Below, piece by piece: positions 32,069 to 44,116 of a stretch of DNA of 58,339 nucleotides. Every line of letters begins with the position of its first letter. Positions within the stretch are counted from its first letter, which is position 1. Origin of the DNA: Lysobacteraceae bacterium (GTDB lineage: Bacteria > Pseudomonadota > Gammaproteobacteria > Xanthomonadales > Ahniellaceae); the NCBI GenBank assembly GCA_002995625.1, contig PVBP01000011.1, positions 1-58,339 of the forward strand. Reading direction: 5' to 3'. The position numbers and the translations under genes were made by a program. The notes beneath the pieces were generated by a model. It searched no databases and was not told the DNA's origin. It saw only the letters and a list, made by a program, of their open reading frames with translations.

Positions 32069-33679
32069 CTACCCGCCCGGCGCCGCCAGCGTGATCCGGA
32101 AGCAGGCGCCACCCCCGGGGCGCTTGACGTAGTCGAGCCGTCCCAGGTTGGCCTCGCACAGCTGACGCGCGATGTAGAGGCCCAGGCCGGTGCTGTGGTC
32201 GCTCGAGGTCTGGAACGGCTCGAAGATCAGCAGCGCGCGATCCGGCGGAATGCCGGGACCGGTATCGATCACCTCGATCGCCGGATGATGGCCTTCGACC
32301 TCTCGCACGTAGAGGCTGACCTGCGCCTTGCCCGAGGCATCGCGACCGTAGCGCCGCGCGTTGTGCACGAGATTCCAAAGCACCTGGCGAAGCTGGCCCG
32401 GATCCACCATCGCCGTCAGCGAATCGCGGTCGAGGACCGCCTCGACCTGGTCGCCGGCGAGCTGGTTCGTGCCCGTGTACTCCGTCACCCACTCCCGGAC
32501 CCAGGCGACGAGATCGATCCGCTCGGGACGCGAGCGCTCGCGGCGCGCCAGCAGCAGGATGTTGTCGACGATGCCGTTCATGCGTCCGCACTGGCCGCGG
32601 ATGATCTCGACCAGCCGCCGTTCCTCGTCGACCAGCGCGTCCGATTCGCCCAGCAGCTCGGCGGCGTAGCGGATCGCGGCCAGCGGATTGCGGATCTCGT
32701 GCGCGATGCTCGCCGACAGCCGGCCCAGCGAGGTCAGCGTCAGCTGCTCGGCCTGCCGGGTCACCACGCTCACGTCGTCGAGCAGCACCAGCGCGAGGTC
32801 GTCGCCGCCGACGCCGAAGCGCGCGAACCGTGGCACCACCGGCGGCGCATCGCTCGCCAGCTGCATCGCCAGCGGATCGTCGCTGCCGGTCACGCGCCAT
32901 TCGTCGAGCCGCTGGGCGAGGTCGGGCGCGATCGCGAGCAGCTGGTCCACGCCCGCCGGGATGCGGCCGAGCAGGCGCTGCGCGGCATCGTTCATCCGCC
33001 GGATGCGGTTGGCGCGGTCGACCACCAGCACGCCGGTGCTCATGCGCTTCAGGATCATCGCGTTGACCCGCGCGAGGTCGGCGAGGTCGGCTTCCTGGCG
33101 CTCGACGCGACGCTCGGCCTCGACCATCCGCGTGCGCAGTGACTGCATCAGCAGCGTGGCGCCGATGTAGGTCGCCGCGAACAGAGTCGCCTCCGTCCAA
33201 AGGCCACCGCCGCCGAGGCCCAGCCCCGCGACCACGACGATGCTCGCGAGCAGCGCGACCGGATAGGCGTCGCGCGCCGGCAGCAGCAGCGCCACGGAGC
33301 TGACGTTCACCAGCAGCAGCGCCGCGATGCCCGCCTCGAGCCCGTCGATCGCGAAGAACGCGGTGCCGGCCACCGCGACGTCGAGCACGATCCCGACCAG
33401 CACCTGGGTGACCAGCGCGGCGCGGAAGCGGATCGCCGCCGCGAACAGGGCCACCGCGCCGACGAGATACGCGATCGAGGCGATCTGCGCGCTCTCCTCG
33501 GAGACCAGCACGATCAGCCGTTCGCCGAGCGGGCTGAAGCAGAGTCCGACCAGCAGCGCCGCCTCGAGCAGGCGATAGAGCGCGAAGAAGTACAGCTCGC
33601 GGCGGGGCGCGGCAGCCCCGCCGCTCGCCGCGCCCCCGGGCACCCGCCCTTCGGCGACGATGTCGACGTCCTGTTGCAT
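32069..33679 (-). CDS. PilS-like sensor histidine kinase, without an adjacent pilR
   Basis: A 536-residue membrane sensor kinase resembling PilS of type IV pilus control. Six hydrophobic segments occupy about residues 30-190. A PAS-like region follows (RMSTGVLVVDRANRIRRMND), then the H-box SLGRLSASIAHEIRNPLAAIRYAAELLG, characteristic of PilS. The ATPase domain shows LRQVLWNLVHNARRYG, DTGPGIP, and the ending TGLGLYIARQLCEANLGRLDYV. PilS is normally followed at once by its NtrC-type regulator PilR, but here the next gene downstream is the convergent repeat-protein gene 70 bp away, so no partner is encoded locally. Confidence 0.85.
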   Translation of the reverse strand: MQQDVDIVAEGRVPGGAASGGAAAPRRELYFFALYRLLEAALLVGLCFSPLGERLIVLVSEESAQIASIAYLVGAVALFAAAIRFRAALVTQVLVGIVLDVAVAGTAFFAIDGLEAGIAALLLVNVSSVALLLPARDAYPVALLASIVVVAGLGLGGGGLWTEATLFAATYIGATLLMQSLRTRMVEAERRVERQEADLADLARVNAMILKRMSTGVLVVDRANRIRRMNDAAQRLLGRIPAGVDQLLAIAPDLAQRLDEWRVTGSDDPLAMQLASDAPPVVPRFARFGVGGDDLALVLLDDVSVVTRQAEQLTLTSLGRLSASIAHEIRNPLAAIRYAAELLGESDALVDEERRLVEIIRGQCGRMNGIVDNILLLARRERSRPERIDLVAWVREWVTEYTGTNQLAGDQVEAVLDRDSLTAMVDPGQLRQVLWNLVHNARRYGRDASGKAQVSLYVREVEGHHPAIEVIDTGPGIPPDRALLIFEPFQTSSDHSTGLGLYIARQLCEANLGRLDYVKRPGGGACFRITLAAPGG

Positions 33680-33781
33680 GGACCCTGGCTGTTGGCGGAA
33701 GGCCGGCGATTGTGACGCGGCGCGGTGGCGATCGGGAAAGATCCGCGTGCGTCACCGGTGACGGCGCATGCCGCGAAAGCG

Positions 33782-33807
33782 CATCGGGCGCCCGAGGGCG
33801 CCCGATG
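33782..33807 (-). terminator. Hairpin terminator of the P-domain protein gene
   Basis: A perfect inverted repeat (CATCGGGCGCCC with its complement, only two bases between the 12-bp arms, so effectively 11 bp with a 4-base loop) sits 32 bp past the stop of the leftward P-domain gene and before pilS. A CTTTC tract follows on the minus strand. It probably ends the P-domain transcript and separates it from pilS. Confidence 0.65.
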
Positions 33808-33839
33808 GGTCGATCATGCAGCGGACTGCCGCGGCGCGC

Positions 33840-36713
33840 TCACGGTCCCAGCAGGCACCACGAGTTCAGCGTGCCGGTGTCCTGGGCGATGCTGTCGATG
33901 ACCGTCAGCCGCCAGGTGCCGTTGAGCGTCTGGCCGTTGAACGTCGAGAGCGCCTGCTGCGGGATGCGGAAGCCGGCGAAGGTCGGCACGACGTTCGCGA
34001 CGCAGCCCTGCTGCGCCGGGACCGAGGCCGAGTCGTCGAAGGTCGCGTCCATGTTGTCGCCGCTGCAGCTGCCGGACGGGCTGTTGGTCGGGTTGGTCAC
34101 GAGGTTGATCGTGGTGTTGTCGGACACCCGCGTCAGTCGCAGCCGGAGGTCCCCGACCCACGTGTGCGAGATGTTGACCCGCACGTCGAGGTTCGCGACG
34201 TTGCCGCTGGTGCCGGTGATCACGAGGTTGTCGGACACGCCGGTCAGGTTGCCGTCCGGAATCGCGAGGTTCGGCGTGCGGCAGTACTCGGCCGCGGTCG
34301 TGAAGCTGCGGACCGTGCTGTTGACGCCTTCGCCGCAGGCGTTTCGGGCTCGCACGCGCCAGAAGATCTGCGTGTTCGGCGGCAGCGGGCTGGCCGGCGT
34401 GAAGCTGGTGCCGGTCACGGTCTGCTGGAAGATCAGCGTCCCGAACGTGTTCGAGGTCGAGGCCTCGATCACGTAGTCGACCGCCCCGGTCACCGCGTTC
34501 CAGGTGAAGGTCGGGCTGGTCGGGACCGCGGTCGCGCCGTCGGCCGGCGCGGTCAGCGTCGGCGCCGCCGGCGCGGCGTTGACCACGTTCAGCGTGAGGC
34601 CGAGGGTGCGGTTGACCGTGCCGGCCACCGCCTGGACGGTCACTGCGTTCGGTCCGGCCGGCGCGGTGTTGTTGGCGCCGAGCGTGATCTGCGAGGTCCC
34701 CCCCGGCGCGTTGATCGTGGTCGGGTTGGCCGACGCGCTGACGCCGGTCGGCAGCGGCGCGAAGGACAGCGCGGCCGGATCGGTCAGTCCGCCGGTGTGG
34801 GTCACCTGCAGCTGGATCGGCGGCGCATTGACGGTCGAGGTGCTGTTGGCGCAGACCGCCACGCTCTCGGGGGTCGCACGCAGCGTGAGGCTCGGCTCCC
34901 CGCAGGCGTCATGCCGGACCGCGACGAAGCGATTGGCGCGCGAGTTGCTCGGATTGAGCGTCTGGTTCGCGTAGTTGCCGACGAACCAGAACGTGCAGCC
35001 GTCGACCGGGTCCACCCCCATGTCGGCATAGTCGCCCCAGCGTTCGGCGGCCGACCCGGTGCCGGTGACGCCGTTGCCGTTGACGATCACCGTCTCGGGC
35101 TCGGTCATGACTCCGAGCGGATCGGCCTCGAGGCGGCCGGTGTAGCGGAGGCCGGCCGGAATCGCCGGCGACTGGCGGACGATGTTGTAGGCCAGCGCGA
35201 GGTTGCCCGATTCGTCGATGTTGATGCCGCCCATCCAGCGGTCGGCCTGGTTGGCGGGCACGCCGGGCGTGTCCTCGGGTGCGAAGGTGCCTTCCTGGTG
35301 CAGCCGCCAGGTGACCCCGAACGCGGGGTCCTCGAAGCCGTCGCGCAGCAGCACGTCGGGCGGGAGCGGCTCGGGGCCGCGCCGCAGCTCGAACCAGCGG
35401 ACCGCGCCGGTGTCGTCCGGGTAGATCGAGCTCGGTCCGAGGTAGAGGTCGGTGACGAAGTTGCCGACCAGCGATTCGTGCGTCGCGAAGCGCCGGTAGA
35501 CGAGGCGGTGCATCACCGTCTCGCGCAGCGGGTCGAGCCGCTGGCCGTTCGGCTGCGGGAACGCGTTGAATGCCGTGAGGCCATTGAGATTCGAGCTGAA
35601 CTCGGCGATCTGGAACGTGATCGGGCCGACGATGTTGCTGTTCGCCGGCGTGGTCCAGTCGACGTTGAACTCGAACAGTTCGAGGAAGTCCGCGTTCGGG
35701 TTGTTCGAGCTCGCGTTGTGCGCCTCGTCGTCGCGGTGCCGCATGAAGAGACCGGGCGTCCCGGCCGGCGGCAGCGTCGTGCCGCTGACGTGCGCCGGCT
35801 GGGTCATCTGGAAGCCGAAGCCGGCGAGGTTCGGGATCGTCAGGCGCTGCACGGTCGCCGGCTGGCCGGCCAGCATCCGGGCGCGGTCCATCGCGTAGAA
35901 CGGGCGCCGGCCGCCGGTGCCGTTCTCGTTGGCGCCGACGAAGTACGCCTGCGGCCAGACGCCGTACTTGGGATAGTCCGGAAAGGCCGGGAAGTTGAAC
36001 GCATAGCGCGTCCAGGTCTGCGGCTGCGAGAGGTCGTCGCTGCTCGACAGGTAGACGCACAGCAGGTTGCCGGTGCCGGTGAACTCGGTCAGCACCCAGC
36101 GGTTCGCGAAGGCGTCGAAGAGCACGATCGGGTCACCGGCGCCGGAGGTGGCGCAGGTGCCGCCGGTGACGAGGCTCGCCATCGTGAAGGTCGGACCGAT
36201 CTGGGCGCCGGTCGTCTTGTTGAACACGCCGACCGCCGAACCGCCCGAGGCGTTGATCGCCATCACGAACTGCAGCGTGCCGACGTCGCCGGTCGGGTCG
36301 TTCGGCGAGGCGGTGGTGCGGATGCCCTCGGCGTTGACCGTCGGCGTCGTGAAGCCGCCGCCGCCGCGGCCCTCGCGCGCCGCGCTCCACGCGCGCTGGC
36401 GCGCGGCGAGCGGATCCTCGCCGTCCACCGGGTTGACCGGGACCGGCGTCGGCGCGTTCGGATCGCCGTAGAACTGCCGCGGGACCTCGATGATCGGATC
36501 GCCGGGCTTCCAGTCGGGCACCGCGGGCAGGTCGCGGATGTCGACGCGCCGGCTGACGGGAACCGACGGCGGGCTGACCCACTCGGCGCCCTGTCGGACG
36601 GTGACGCCGTCCGCGCGCACGGATTCGGTCGAGGCGGCAAGGGCGATCTGGGACGCGAGTCCCGTCACCACGAGCGCGAGCGTGGCGCGGCGCAGCAAGG
36701 CAGCAAGGCACAT
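33840..36713 (-). CDS. Large exported protein with fibronectin-like domain and C-terminal P/Homo B domain
   Basis: A 957-residue exported protein. The signal peptide is about residues 1-27 (ending IALAA). Residues 100-640 look like a beta-propeller or catalogue-type region with WVLTEFTGTGNLLCVYLS, YPKYGVWPQAYFVGAN, GGINIDESGNLALAYN and ERWGDYADMGVDPVDGCTFW. An Ig-like segment and a fibronectin-type stretch (FTWNAVTGAVDYVIEAST) follow. The final 125 residues are a P/Homo B (proprotein convertase P) domain: ISHTWVGDLRLRLTR through NGTWRLTVIDSIAQDTGTLNSW. No protease catalytic triad was seen. An internal LLRDGFEDP near residue 470 recalls the NGFE tails of neighbours. Probably a surface or secreted protein; substrate unknown. 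Confidence 0.86.
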   Translation of the reverse strand: MCLAALLRRATLALVVTGLASQIALAASTESVRADGVTVRQGAEWVSPPSVPVSRRVDIRDLPAVPDWKPGDPIIEVPRQFYGDPNAPTPVPVNPVDGEDPLAARQRAWSAAREGRGGGGFTTPTVNAEGIRTTASPNDPTGDVGTLQFVMAINASGGSAVGVFNKTTGAQIGPTFTMASLVTGGTCATSGAGDPIVLFDAFANRWVLTEFTGTGNLLCVYLSSSDDLSQPQTWTRYAFNFPAFPDYPKYGVWPQAYFVGANENGTGGRRPFYAMDRARMLAGQPATVQRLTIPNLAGFGFQMTQPAHVSGTTLPPAGTPGLFMRHRDDEAHNASSNNPNADFLELFEFNVDWTTPANSNIVGPITFQIAEFSSNLNGLTAFNAFPQPNGQRLDPLRETVMHRLVYRRFATHESLVGNFVTDLYLGPSSIYPDDTGAVRWFELRRGPEPLPPDVLLRDGFEDPAFGVTWRLHQEGTFAPEDTPGVPANQADRWMGGINIDESGNLALAYNIVRQSPAIPAGLRYTGRLEADPLGVMTEPETVIVNGNGVTGTGSAAERWGDYADMGVDPVDGCTFWFVGNYANQTLNPSNSRANRFVAVRHDACGEPSLTLRATPESVAVCANSTSTVNAPPIQLQVTHTGGLTDPAALSFAPLPTGVSASANPTTINAPGGTSQITLGANNTAPAGPNAVTVQAVAGTVNRTLGLTLNVVNAAPAAPTLTAPADGATAVPTSPTFTWNAVTGAVDYVIEASTSNTFGTLIFQQTVTGTSFTPASPLPPNTQIFWRVRARNACGEGVNSTVRSFTTAAEYCRTPNLAIPDGNLTGVSDNLVITGTSGNVANLDVRVNISHTWVGDLRLRLTRVSDNTTINLVTNPTNSPSGSCSGDNMDATFDDSASVPAQQGCVANVVPTFAGFRIPQQALSTFNGQTLNGTWRLTVIDSIAQDTGTLNSWCLLGP

Positions 36714-36919
36714 GGAACGTTCCCCCGGAGAACACGGATGTCGGTGAACGATAGCGCCATTGATCGGGCGCTGTCTCGTGCCCGGATCATCCCCGCCGCG
36801 AGCCCGTCACGGCGGCGACGAGCCGGGTGGCCCGGACGCGTTGCCGTCGTCCCGCGCCCGGGTGCGCTGCGCGTGCGCGGCGGGCAACGCGATGGCGGTT
36901 CCCGCCGCCGAGGCGTCCG

Positions 36920-37831
36920 TCAACGGACCGGCGAGTCGATCTCGCGCTCGTCCCCGTTCGCGTCCGGATCGTCGACCTCGAGCTTCGGCATCAGGAACAC
37001 CTCGCCCTTCGCGCTCTCGATCTCGAACCGGTGGCGACCGCTGCCCCAGCGACGCTCCCATCGGGTCGCGCCGGGCGCGAGCTCGAGCGCGTCGGCCTCG
37101 GTCCAGCCGGGGCCCTCGGAAATCCCCCCGCCTGCGCGCACGCGGACGAGCTGGTCGCCGCGCGGCGAGACCAGGACCGTCACTGGCCCGCTGTCGCTGC
37201 GCACGCGCGAGGGTCCCGGCACGCCGCCGACCTGCCGCGCGAGGATCGGCCCCGAGACCGACGCGACGTCGAGCACGTCGCCGCCCGACACCAGGATCCG
37301 TCCGCTGGTGCTGCGCGCGCGGATCGGGGCGCTTCGATGCGCGACGCGCAGCTCCCCGTCGTCGGTCTCGACCTCGAGCGCCGCCCCTTGCGGCACGAAC
37401 ACCGCCAGGTCGACGCGACCCGGCCGCTCGCCCCCGGCGCTGACCCGCGGTGGGTCGCCCGGATAGCTCACGCGCACCTCGAGGCGTCCGCGCCGCTCGA
37501 CCGTCTCGAAGTCGGGCAGTGGACGGTCGTCGGCGAGGCGCTGGACCACGACCGACAGGCCGATCGCGTCGCCCGGCGACGTGCGCACGCGGACGTCGCC
37601 CCACGGGTTGACGATTCGCGCCATCCGGAGCGCGCCCCTCGGCTCGATCGACCGTTGGAAGCGGATCACCGCGTAGCCGGAGTCGTCGCGGCGGACGTCG
37701 GCGTCGGCCGGGATGCCGCGGCCGCCGGTTCCCTGGCCCGCGGCCGGCAGCGGGCACGCGGCGAACGCCAGCACCGCGAGCGCGAGGAAGCCGCCGGCAC
37801 GGCGCGAACGGTGCGTGATGCGAAGGCTCAT
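36920..37831 (-). CDS. Exported DUF4097-like beta-repeat protein
   Basis: A 303-residue protein. Its N-terminus reads as a signal peptide, possibly a lipoprotein one (MSLRITHRSRRAGGFLALAVLAFAAC). The mature part is regular short beta strands alternating with Gly/Asp turns (GDVRVRTSPGDAIGLSVVVQ, VETDDGELRVAHRSAPIRAR, SGRILVSGGDVLDVASVSGP, VRSDSGPVTVLVS), the pattern of the DUF4097 adhesin-like beta-helix family. The longer open frame upstream is rejected because the signal starts at 37831. It is downstream of nothing obvious on its strand and is divergent from sucC, with 175 bp between. Function unknown. Confidence 0.78.
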   Translation of the reverse strand: MSLRITHRSRRAGGFLALAVLAFAACPLPAAGQGTGGRGIPADADVRRDDSGYAVIRFQRSIEPRGALRMARIVNPWGDVRVRTSPGDAIGLSVVVQRLADDRPLPDFETVERRGRLEVRVSYPGDPPRVSAGGERPGRVDLAVFVPQGAALEVETDDGELRVAHRSAPIRARSTSGRILVSGGDVLDVASVSGPILARQVGGVPGPSRVRSDSGPVTVLVSPRGDQLVRVRAGGGISEGPGWTEADALELAPGATRWERRWGSGRHRFEIESAKGEVFLMPKLEVDDPDANGDEREIDSPVR

Positions 37832-38006
37832 GCGCGACTCCACGGATACCAGCGCGGCAGTATAGGCCGCGTTCCGGCGTGCCCTCGCCACCGGCGCCCG
37901 CATCGGCCCTTCAACTGGCCGGGCTCTTCGGCGACAATCCCGCGTCTTTTCACCCAACCGACCCGATCCGGCCCCGGTTGCCGGCGGCGCCCGCAGGGAA
38001 ACCACG

Positions 38007-39167
<1,161 letters not shown>

Positions 39168-39197
39168 CGGCGCCGCCCCAACCACGGACTTCCGACC

Positions 39198-40076
<879 letters not shown>

Positions 40077-40083
40077 CCGAGCG

Positions 40084-40107
40084 CTCGCGCCGGCAGGCCG
40101 GCGCGAG
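40084..40107 (+). terminator. Hairpin between sucD and nadE
   Basis: An 11-base inverted repeat (CTCGCGCCGGC, two bases, then its complement), effectively a 10-bp stem with a 4-base loop, starts seven bases after the sucD stop and ends 11 bases before the nadE start. It can end sucCD transcription or lower read-through into nadE. There is no T run, so an attenuating structure is as likely as a full terminator. Confidence 0.55.
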
Positions 40108-40118
40108 GGCGAGGCTCG

Positions 40119-41738
40119 ATGCGGATCGCGCTGGCCCAGCACGACTTCCCGGTCGGCGACGTCGCCGGCAATGCGGCGCGGATCGTCGATCTGGCCGCGC
40201 GCGCCCGCGAGGCCGGCGCGCGGCTGATCGCCTTCCCCGAGCTTGCGCTCTCGGGCTATCTCGCCGAGGACCTCTTCCTGCGGCCGGGATTCGTCGCCGA
40301 GTGCGAGGCGGCGCTGGCGGAGGTCGCGTCACGACTCGATGGCATCGACGCCATCGTCGGCCACCCGATGGTCGACGGCGGCGTGGTGCGCAACGCGCTG
40401 TCGTGGATCCGCGACGGCCGCGTGATCGGTCGTTACTCGAAGCGGGCGTTGCCGAACTACATGGTGTTCGACGAGAAGCGCTACTTCGCGGCCGGCGACG
40501 CGCCGCTGGTCGTCGACGTCGATGGCCTGCCGATCGGTGCGGTGATCTGCGAGGACCTCTGGGAAGGTGGCCCGGCGCGCGATGCGGTCGCGGCCGGCGC
40601 GCGTTGCCTGGTCTCGATCAATGCCTCGCCGTTCGACCCGGAGAATCGCGCGCGGCGCGAGGCGGTCGTCCGCGAGCGCGCGCGCGAACTCGGCGTGCCG
40701 GTCGCCTACGTCAATCTCGTCGGTGGACAGGACGATCTGGTCTTCGACGGCGGCGCGATGGCGGCCAATGCGTCGGGCACGCTGCTGGGTCCCGCGCGGG
40801 CCTTCGACGACGCGCTGGTGCTGCTGGACATCGATCCGGACGGCGGCTGCTGGCGGCTGGCCGAGTGCGCGATCGAGTCCGGCGACGACCTCGACCGCAC
40901 CTGGCGCGCGCTGGTGCGCGCGACGCGCGACTACGTCGACAAGAACGGTTTCCCCGGCGTGGTCCTCGGGTTGTCGGGCGGCATCGACTCGGCGCTGGTG
41001 CTGGCGATCGCGGTCGACGCGCTCGGCGCGGATCGCGTCACCGCGGTGATGATGCCCTCGCGCTACACCGCCGATCTGTCCAACGAAGAGGCCGCACGCC
41101 AGGCGCGCGCGGTCGGCGTCGAGCATCTCGTGCTGCCGATCGAGGGGCCCTTCGGCGCCTTCGAGCAGCTGCTGGCGCCGGTCTTCGCCGGACGCGCGCC
41201 GGACGTGACCGAGGAGAACCTGCAGTCGCGGATCCGCGGCGTGATCCTGATGGCGCTGTCGAACAAGACCGGGCGCATGGTGCTGACGACCGGCAACAAG
41301 AGCGAGATGGCGGTCGGCTACGCGACGATCTACGGCGACATGGCCGGCGGCTTCGCGCCGCTCAAGGACGTCTACAAGACCCGCGTCTACGCGCTCGCCG
41401 CGCACCGCAACCGGATCTCGCCGGCGATCCCCGAGGCGGTGATCACGCGTGCGCCGTCGGCCGAACTGCGGCCCGACCAGACCGACCAAGACTCCTTGCC
41501 ACCGTATGACGTCCTGGACGCGATCCTCGAGCGCTTCATCGAGCACGACCGCTCGGCCGCGGACATCGTCGCCGACGGATTCGAACGGGCGACCGTCGAG
41601 CGCGTGGTCCGGCTGGTCCTGCGGAACGAGTACAAGCGTCGGCAGGGCGCGCCGGGGCCGCGCGTGACGCGCCGCTCGCTCGATCGCGACCGGCGCTATC
41701 CGATCACGTCGGGCTGGCGTGGCGACCGGACGCCCTGA
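40119..41738 (+). CDS. nadE: Glutamine-dependent NAD+ synthetase
   Basis: A 539-residue two-domain NAD synthetase that converts nicotinate adenine dinucleotide to NAD+ using ammonia drawn from glutamine. The N-terminal nitrilase-type glutaminase has its Glu-Lys-Cys triad at Glu41 ([10 protein letters not shown]), Lys108 ([14 protein letters not shown]) and Cys144 ([11 protein letters not shown]). The synthetase domain from about residue 270 begins with the ATP pyrophosphatase loop [16 protein letters not shown] and contains [20 protein letters not shown] and [20 protein letters not shown]. All catalytic positions are intact and length is as expected. Confidence 0.96.
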   Translation: MRIALAQHDFPVGDVAGNAARIVDLAARAREAGARLIAFPELALSGYLAEDLFLRPGFVAECEAALAEVASRLDGIDAIVGHPMVDGGVVRNALSWIRDGRVIGRYSKRALPNYMVFDEKRYFAAGDAPLVVDVDGLPIGAVICEDLWEGGPARDAVAAGARCLVSINASPFDPENRARREAVVRERARELGVPVAYVNLVGGQDDLVFDGGAMAANASGTLLGPARAFDDALVLLDIDPDGGCWRLAECAIESGDDLDRTWRALVRATRDYVDKNGFPGVVLGLSGGIDSALVLAIAVDALGADRVTAVMMPSRYTADLSNEEAARQARAVGVEHLVLPIEGPFGAFEQLLAPVFAGRAPDVTEENLQSRIRGVILMALSNKTGRMVLTTGNKSEMAVGYATIYGDMAGGFAPLKDVYKTRVYALAAHRNRISPAIPEAVITRAPSAELRPDQTDQDSLPPYDVLDAILERFIEHDRSAADIVADGFERATVERVVRLVLRNEYKRRQGAPGPRVTRRSLDRDRRYPITSGWRGDRTP

Positions 41739-41774
41739 GCTGCGCCTTCCGCCGCACGCGACCTCCGGTCGGCG

Positions 41775-41808
41775 GCACGTTCGGGCCCGACGGCGGGTGC
41801 ACGTTCGG
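41775..41808 (+). promoter_or_regulatory. Direct repeat GCACGTTCGG upstream of TonB-dependent receptor gene
   Basis: The ten bases GCACGTTCGG occur twice, at 41775-41784 and 41799-41808, 24 bp apart start to start, and 18 bp before the receptor gene. A spacing near two helical turns on the same face would suit a regulator binding in tandem. Only two copies are seen, so chance is not excluded. Confidence 0.3.
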
Positions 41809-41825
41809 TGGCCTAGGCTGACCGG

Positions 41826-43925
41826 ATGATTGCGAACCGGATCGCCATGCTGCTCGTCCTGGCGACGACCGCCGCCACGGGCTGGGCTCGCGATGTCCCG
41901 CCGCCCGCGCTGCCGAAGGTCGCGGTGACCGCGACGATCGAGGACGGGGGCGATGCGATCGCGCGCCCGGAATCCTCGATCCGGCTCGATCGCGATCGCC
42001 TCCGCCAGGCCGGTCCCCGGATCGACCTCGCGGAGGTGCTGGCGAGCGTGCCGGGCGTGGTCGCGAATCCGCGCTGGAACTTCGCGCAGGACACCCAGCT
42101 CTCGATCCGCGGCCACGGCGCGCGCGCGACCTTCGGCGTGCGCGGCGTGCGCCTGTACGTCAACGGCATCCCCGCGACCGCGGCCGACGGGCAGGGCCAG
42201 ATCGGCCACGCGCCGCTCGCCGCCGCGAGCGCGGTCGAGGTGATCCGCGGTCCGCTCGCGGCGCTGCACGGCAACGCCGCGGGCGGCGTGGTCAAGGTCG
42301 AGGTCGATCCGCTGGCGCCGTCATCGGCGGGCCTCGGCGGCGCGGCCAGCGCCGATGGCGGACGCGCCGGCCTCGTGCTCGGGCGCGCGTCGGGCGAGTC
42401 CGGCGTGCGGGCCGAAGCCTCGCGCTTCCGGACCGACGGCTTCCGGCCGCACAGCGCCACCGAGCGGCGGCAGTTCAACGCGGTCGCCGCGACCCGGCTC
42501 GCCGATCGCTGGCGGCTCGATGCGAGCGCAGCCGCGCTCGACGTGCCGCGGGCCGAGGATCCGCTCGGCCTCACGCCGGCCGAGTTCGCGCGCGATCCCA
42601 TGTCGACGAATCCGGCCGCGATCGCCTTCGACACGCGCGAGCGCGCGCGCCAGCGCGAGCTCGGCCTCGCGCTGCGGCGCGACGGCGACGGCCTCGAACC
42701 CGCATTGCGGGTCGCGGGCTACGCGGGCCGGCGCGAGGTCGACGGCTTCCTCGCGATCCCGGTCGCGGCGCAGTCGAGCCCGCTCTCGGGCGGCGGCGCG
42801 AACGCGATCGCGCGCGACATCGGCGGGGTCGAGGCGCGCGTCGACTGGCGCGCCGGACCGGCGCTCCTGACCGTTGGCCTGAACCATGACCGGCTCGACG
42901 AGGACCGGCGCGGCTTCGAGAACTTCGTCGGCGGCACGCTCGGCGTGCGCGGGCGGCTGCGCCGCGACGAGAGCAACACCGTGCGCAGCACCGACGCGCT
43001 CGCGAAGGCCGAGATCGACCTCGGCCCCGGGTGGCTCGCGATCGCGGGCCTGCGCGGCTCGCGCGTGCGCTTCGAGAGCCGCGACCGCTTCGTCACTGCG
43101 ACCAATCCGGACGATTCGGGCGCGCGGACGTGGACCGCGACGGTGCCGGCGCTGGGATTCGTCCACGCGCCATCGCCGGAGCTTGCGTGGCGGGCCTCGG
43201 TCGCGCGCGGCTTCGAGACGCCGACCGTGATCGAGCTCTCGTACCGGCCCGACGGCGCTGCCGGCGTCAACTTCGAGCTCGAGCCGGCGCGCACGCGCCA
43301 GCACGAACTCGGCGTGCGCTACCGGCCGGGCCCGTGGTCGATCGACCTCGCGCTGTTCCGGGACCTCGGCCGCGGCGAGGTCGTGGTCGCGCGCTCCGAG
43401 GGCGGTCGCGCCGCGTTCCGCAACGCCGGCCGCACCCGTCGCGAGGGAGCCGAACTCGCGCTCGGCTGGGATCCGGGCGGGGCGTGGTCGCTCGACCTCG
43501 CTGCGACGGTCCTCGACGCGCGCTACGCCGAGACCGTCCCGCCGTGCCGGCTGCCGCCGTGTCCGCCGGGCGCGCAGGGGCTCGAGGCCGGCAGGCGGCT
43601 GCCCGGGATCCCGCCGCGCCAGCTCCTCGCGACGCTCACGTGGCGGCCGTCCGATGCGTGGCGGGCGTGGGCCTCGCTCGCGGCGCGCGACGCGATCCCG
43701 GTCGATGACCGCAACGGCACGAGCGCGCCGGGCCACGCGCGGATCGACGTCGGCCTCGCGCGGACGGTTGCGCTCGCATCGGGCGAGTTCGATCTGACGC
43801 TCCGGATCGACAACGCGATCGATCGCGCGCTGGTCGGCTCGGTGATCGTCAACGACGGCAATGGCCGCTGGTTCGAGCCGGCCCCGCCGCGGCGGCTGTG
43901 GCTCGAGGCCGAATGGCGCTGGTGA
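41826..43925 (+). CDS. TonB-dependent outer-membrane receptor
   Basis: A 699-residue outer-membrane transporter. A signal peptide (LLVLATTAATGWA) precedes the plug domain (about residues 45-165), which contains RIDLAEVLASVPGVV, DTQLSIRGHGARATFGVRGVRLYVNGIP and VEVIRGPLAALHGNAAGGVV. The barrel shows repeated aromatic-ended strands and the C-terminal signature PPRRLWLEAEWRW with a terminal Trp. It most resembles siderophore/cobalamin/copper-type receptors (RGHGARATFGVRG is common in receptors annotated OprC-like or FecA-like), but the substrate cannot be assigned. The gene stands just before the ECF-cupredoxin cluster, with 191 bp between, so it could belong to the same regulon. Confidence 0.9.
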   Translation: MIANRIAMLLVLATTAATGWARDVPPPALPKVAVTATIEDGGDAIARPESSIRLDRDRLRQAGPRIDLAEVLASVPGVVANPRWNFAQDTQLSIRGHGARATFGVRGVRLYVNGIPATAADGQGQIGHAPLAAASAVEVIRGPLAALHGNAAGGVVKVEVDPLAPSSAGLGGAASADGGRAGLVLGRASGESGVRAEASRFRTDGFRPHSATERRQFNAVAATRLADRWRLDASAAALDVPRAEDPLGLTPAEFARDPMSTNPAAIAFDTRERARQRELGLALRRDGDGLEPALRVAGYAGRREVDGFLAIPVAAQSSPLSGGGANAIARDIGGVEARVDWRAGPALLTVGLNHDRLDEDRRGFENFVGGTLGVRGRLRRDESNTVRSTDALAKAEIDLGPGWLAIAGLRGSRVRFESRDRFVTATNPDDSGARTWTATVPALGFVHAPSPELAWRASVARGFETPTVIELSYRPDGAAGVNFELEPARTRQHELGVRYRPGPWSIDLALFRDLGRGEVVVARSEGGRAAFRNAGRTRREGAELALGWDPGGAWSLDLAATVLDARYAETVPPCRLPPCPPGAQGLEAGRRLPGIPPRQLLATLTWRPSDAWRAWASLAARDAIPVDDRNGTSAPGHARIDVGLARTVALASGEFDLTLRIDNAIDRALVGSVIVNDGNGRWFEPAPPRRLWLEAEWRW

Positions 43926-44116
43926 CGTCGTCGGTTTCGCGCGGCCCTCGAGGCGCGCCCGGCCGCCGGATCCGAACCGCACATGGCGTGGACCCCGACG
44001 CGGCGCGGCAGGCCTCGCAGGGCCGTCGAGCCGACGGGCGTGGGCGCGGGGCGACCGGCGGCCGCGGGCGCGAGGTCCGGTCTGGCTACCATTGCGGCGG
44101 ATCCCGAGGGAGCGGC

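Noticed and set aside
32043-32079. Inverted repeat CGGGCGGG/CCCGCCCG as a terminator between the repeat protein and the PilS-like gene.
   Set aside because: The loop is 21 bases, the stem overlaps the PilS-like stop codon, and such matches are expected by chance in GC-rich DNA.
33768-37466. A 1232-codon plus-strand frame opposite the P-domain gene.
   Set aside because: Same type of antisense shadow; the minus-strand protein has a signal peptide and a recognisable P domain.
43898-44116. Longer N-terminus for the ECF sigma factor.
   Set aside because: It overlaps the receptor gene, lacks sigma features, and a good ribosome site supports the ATG at 44117.
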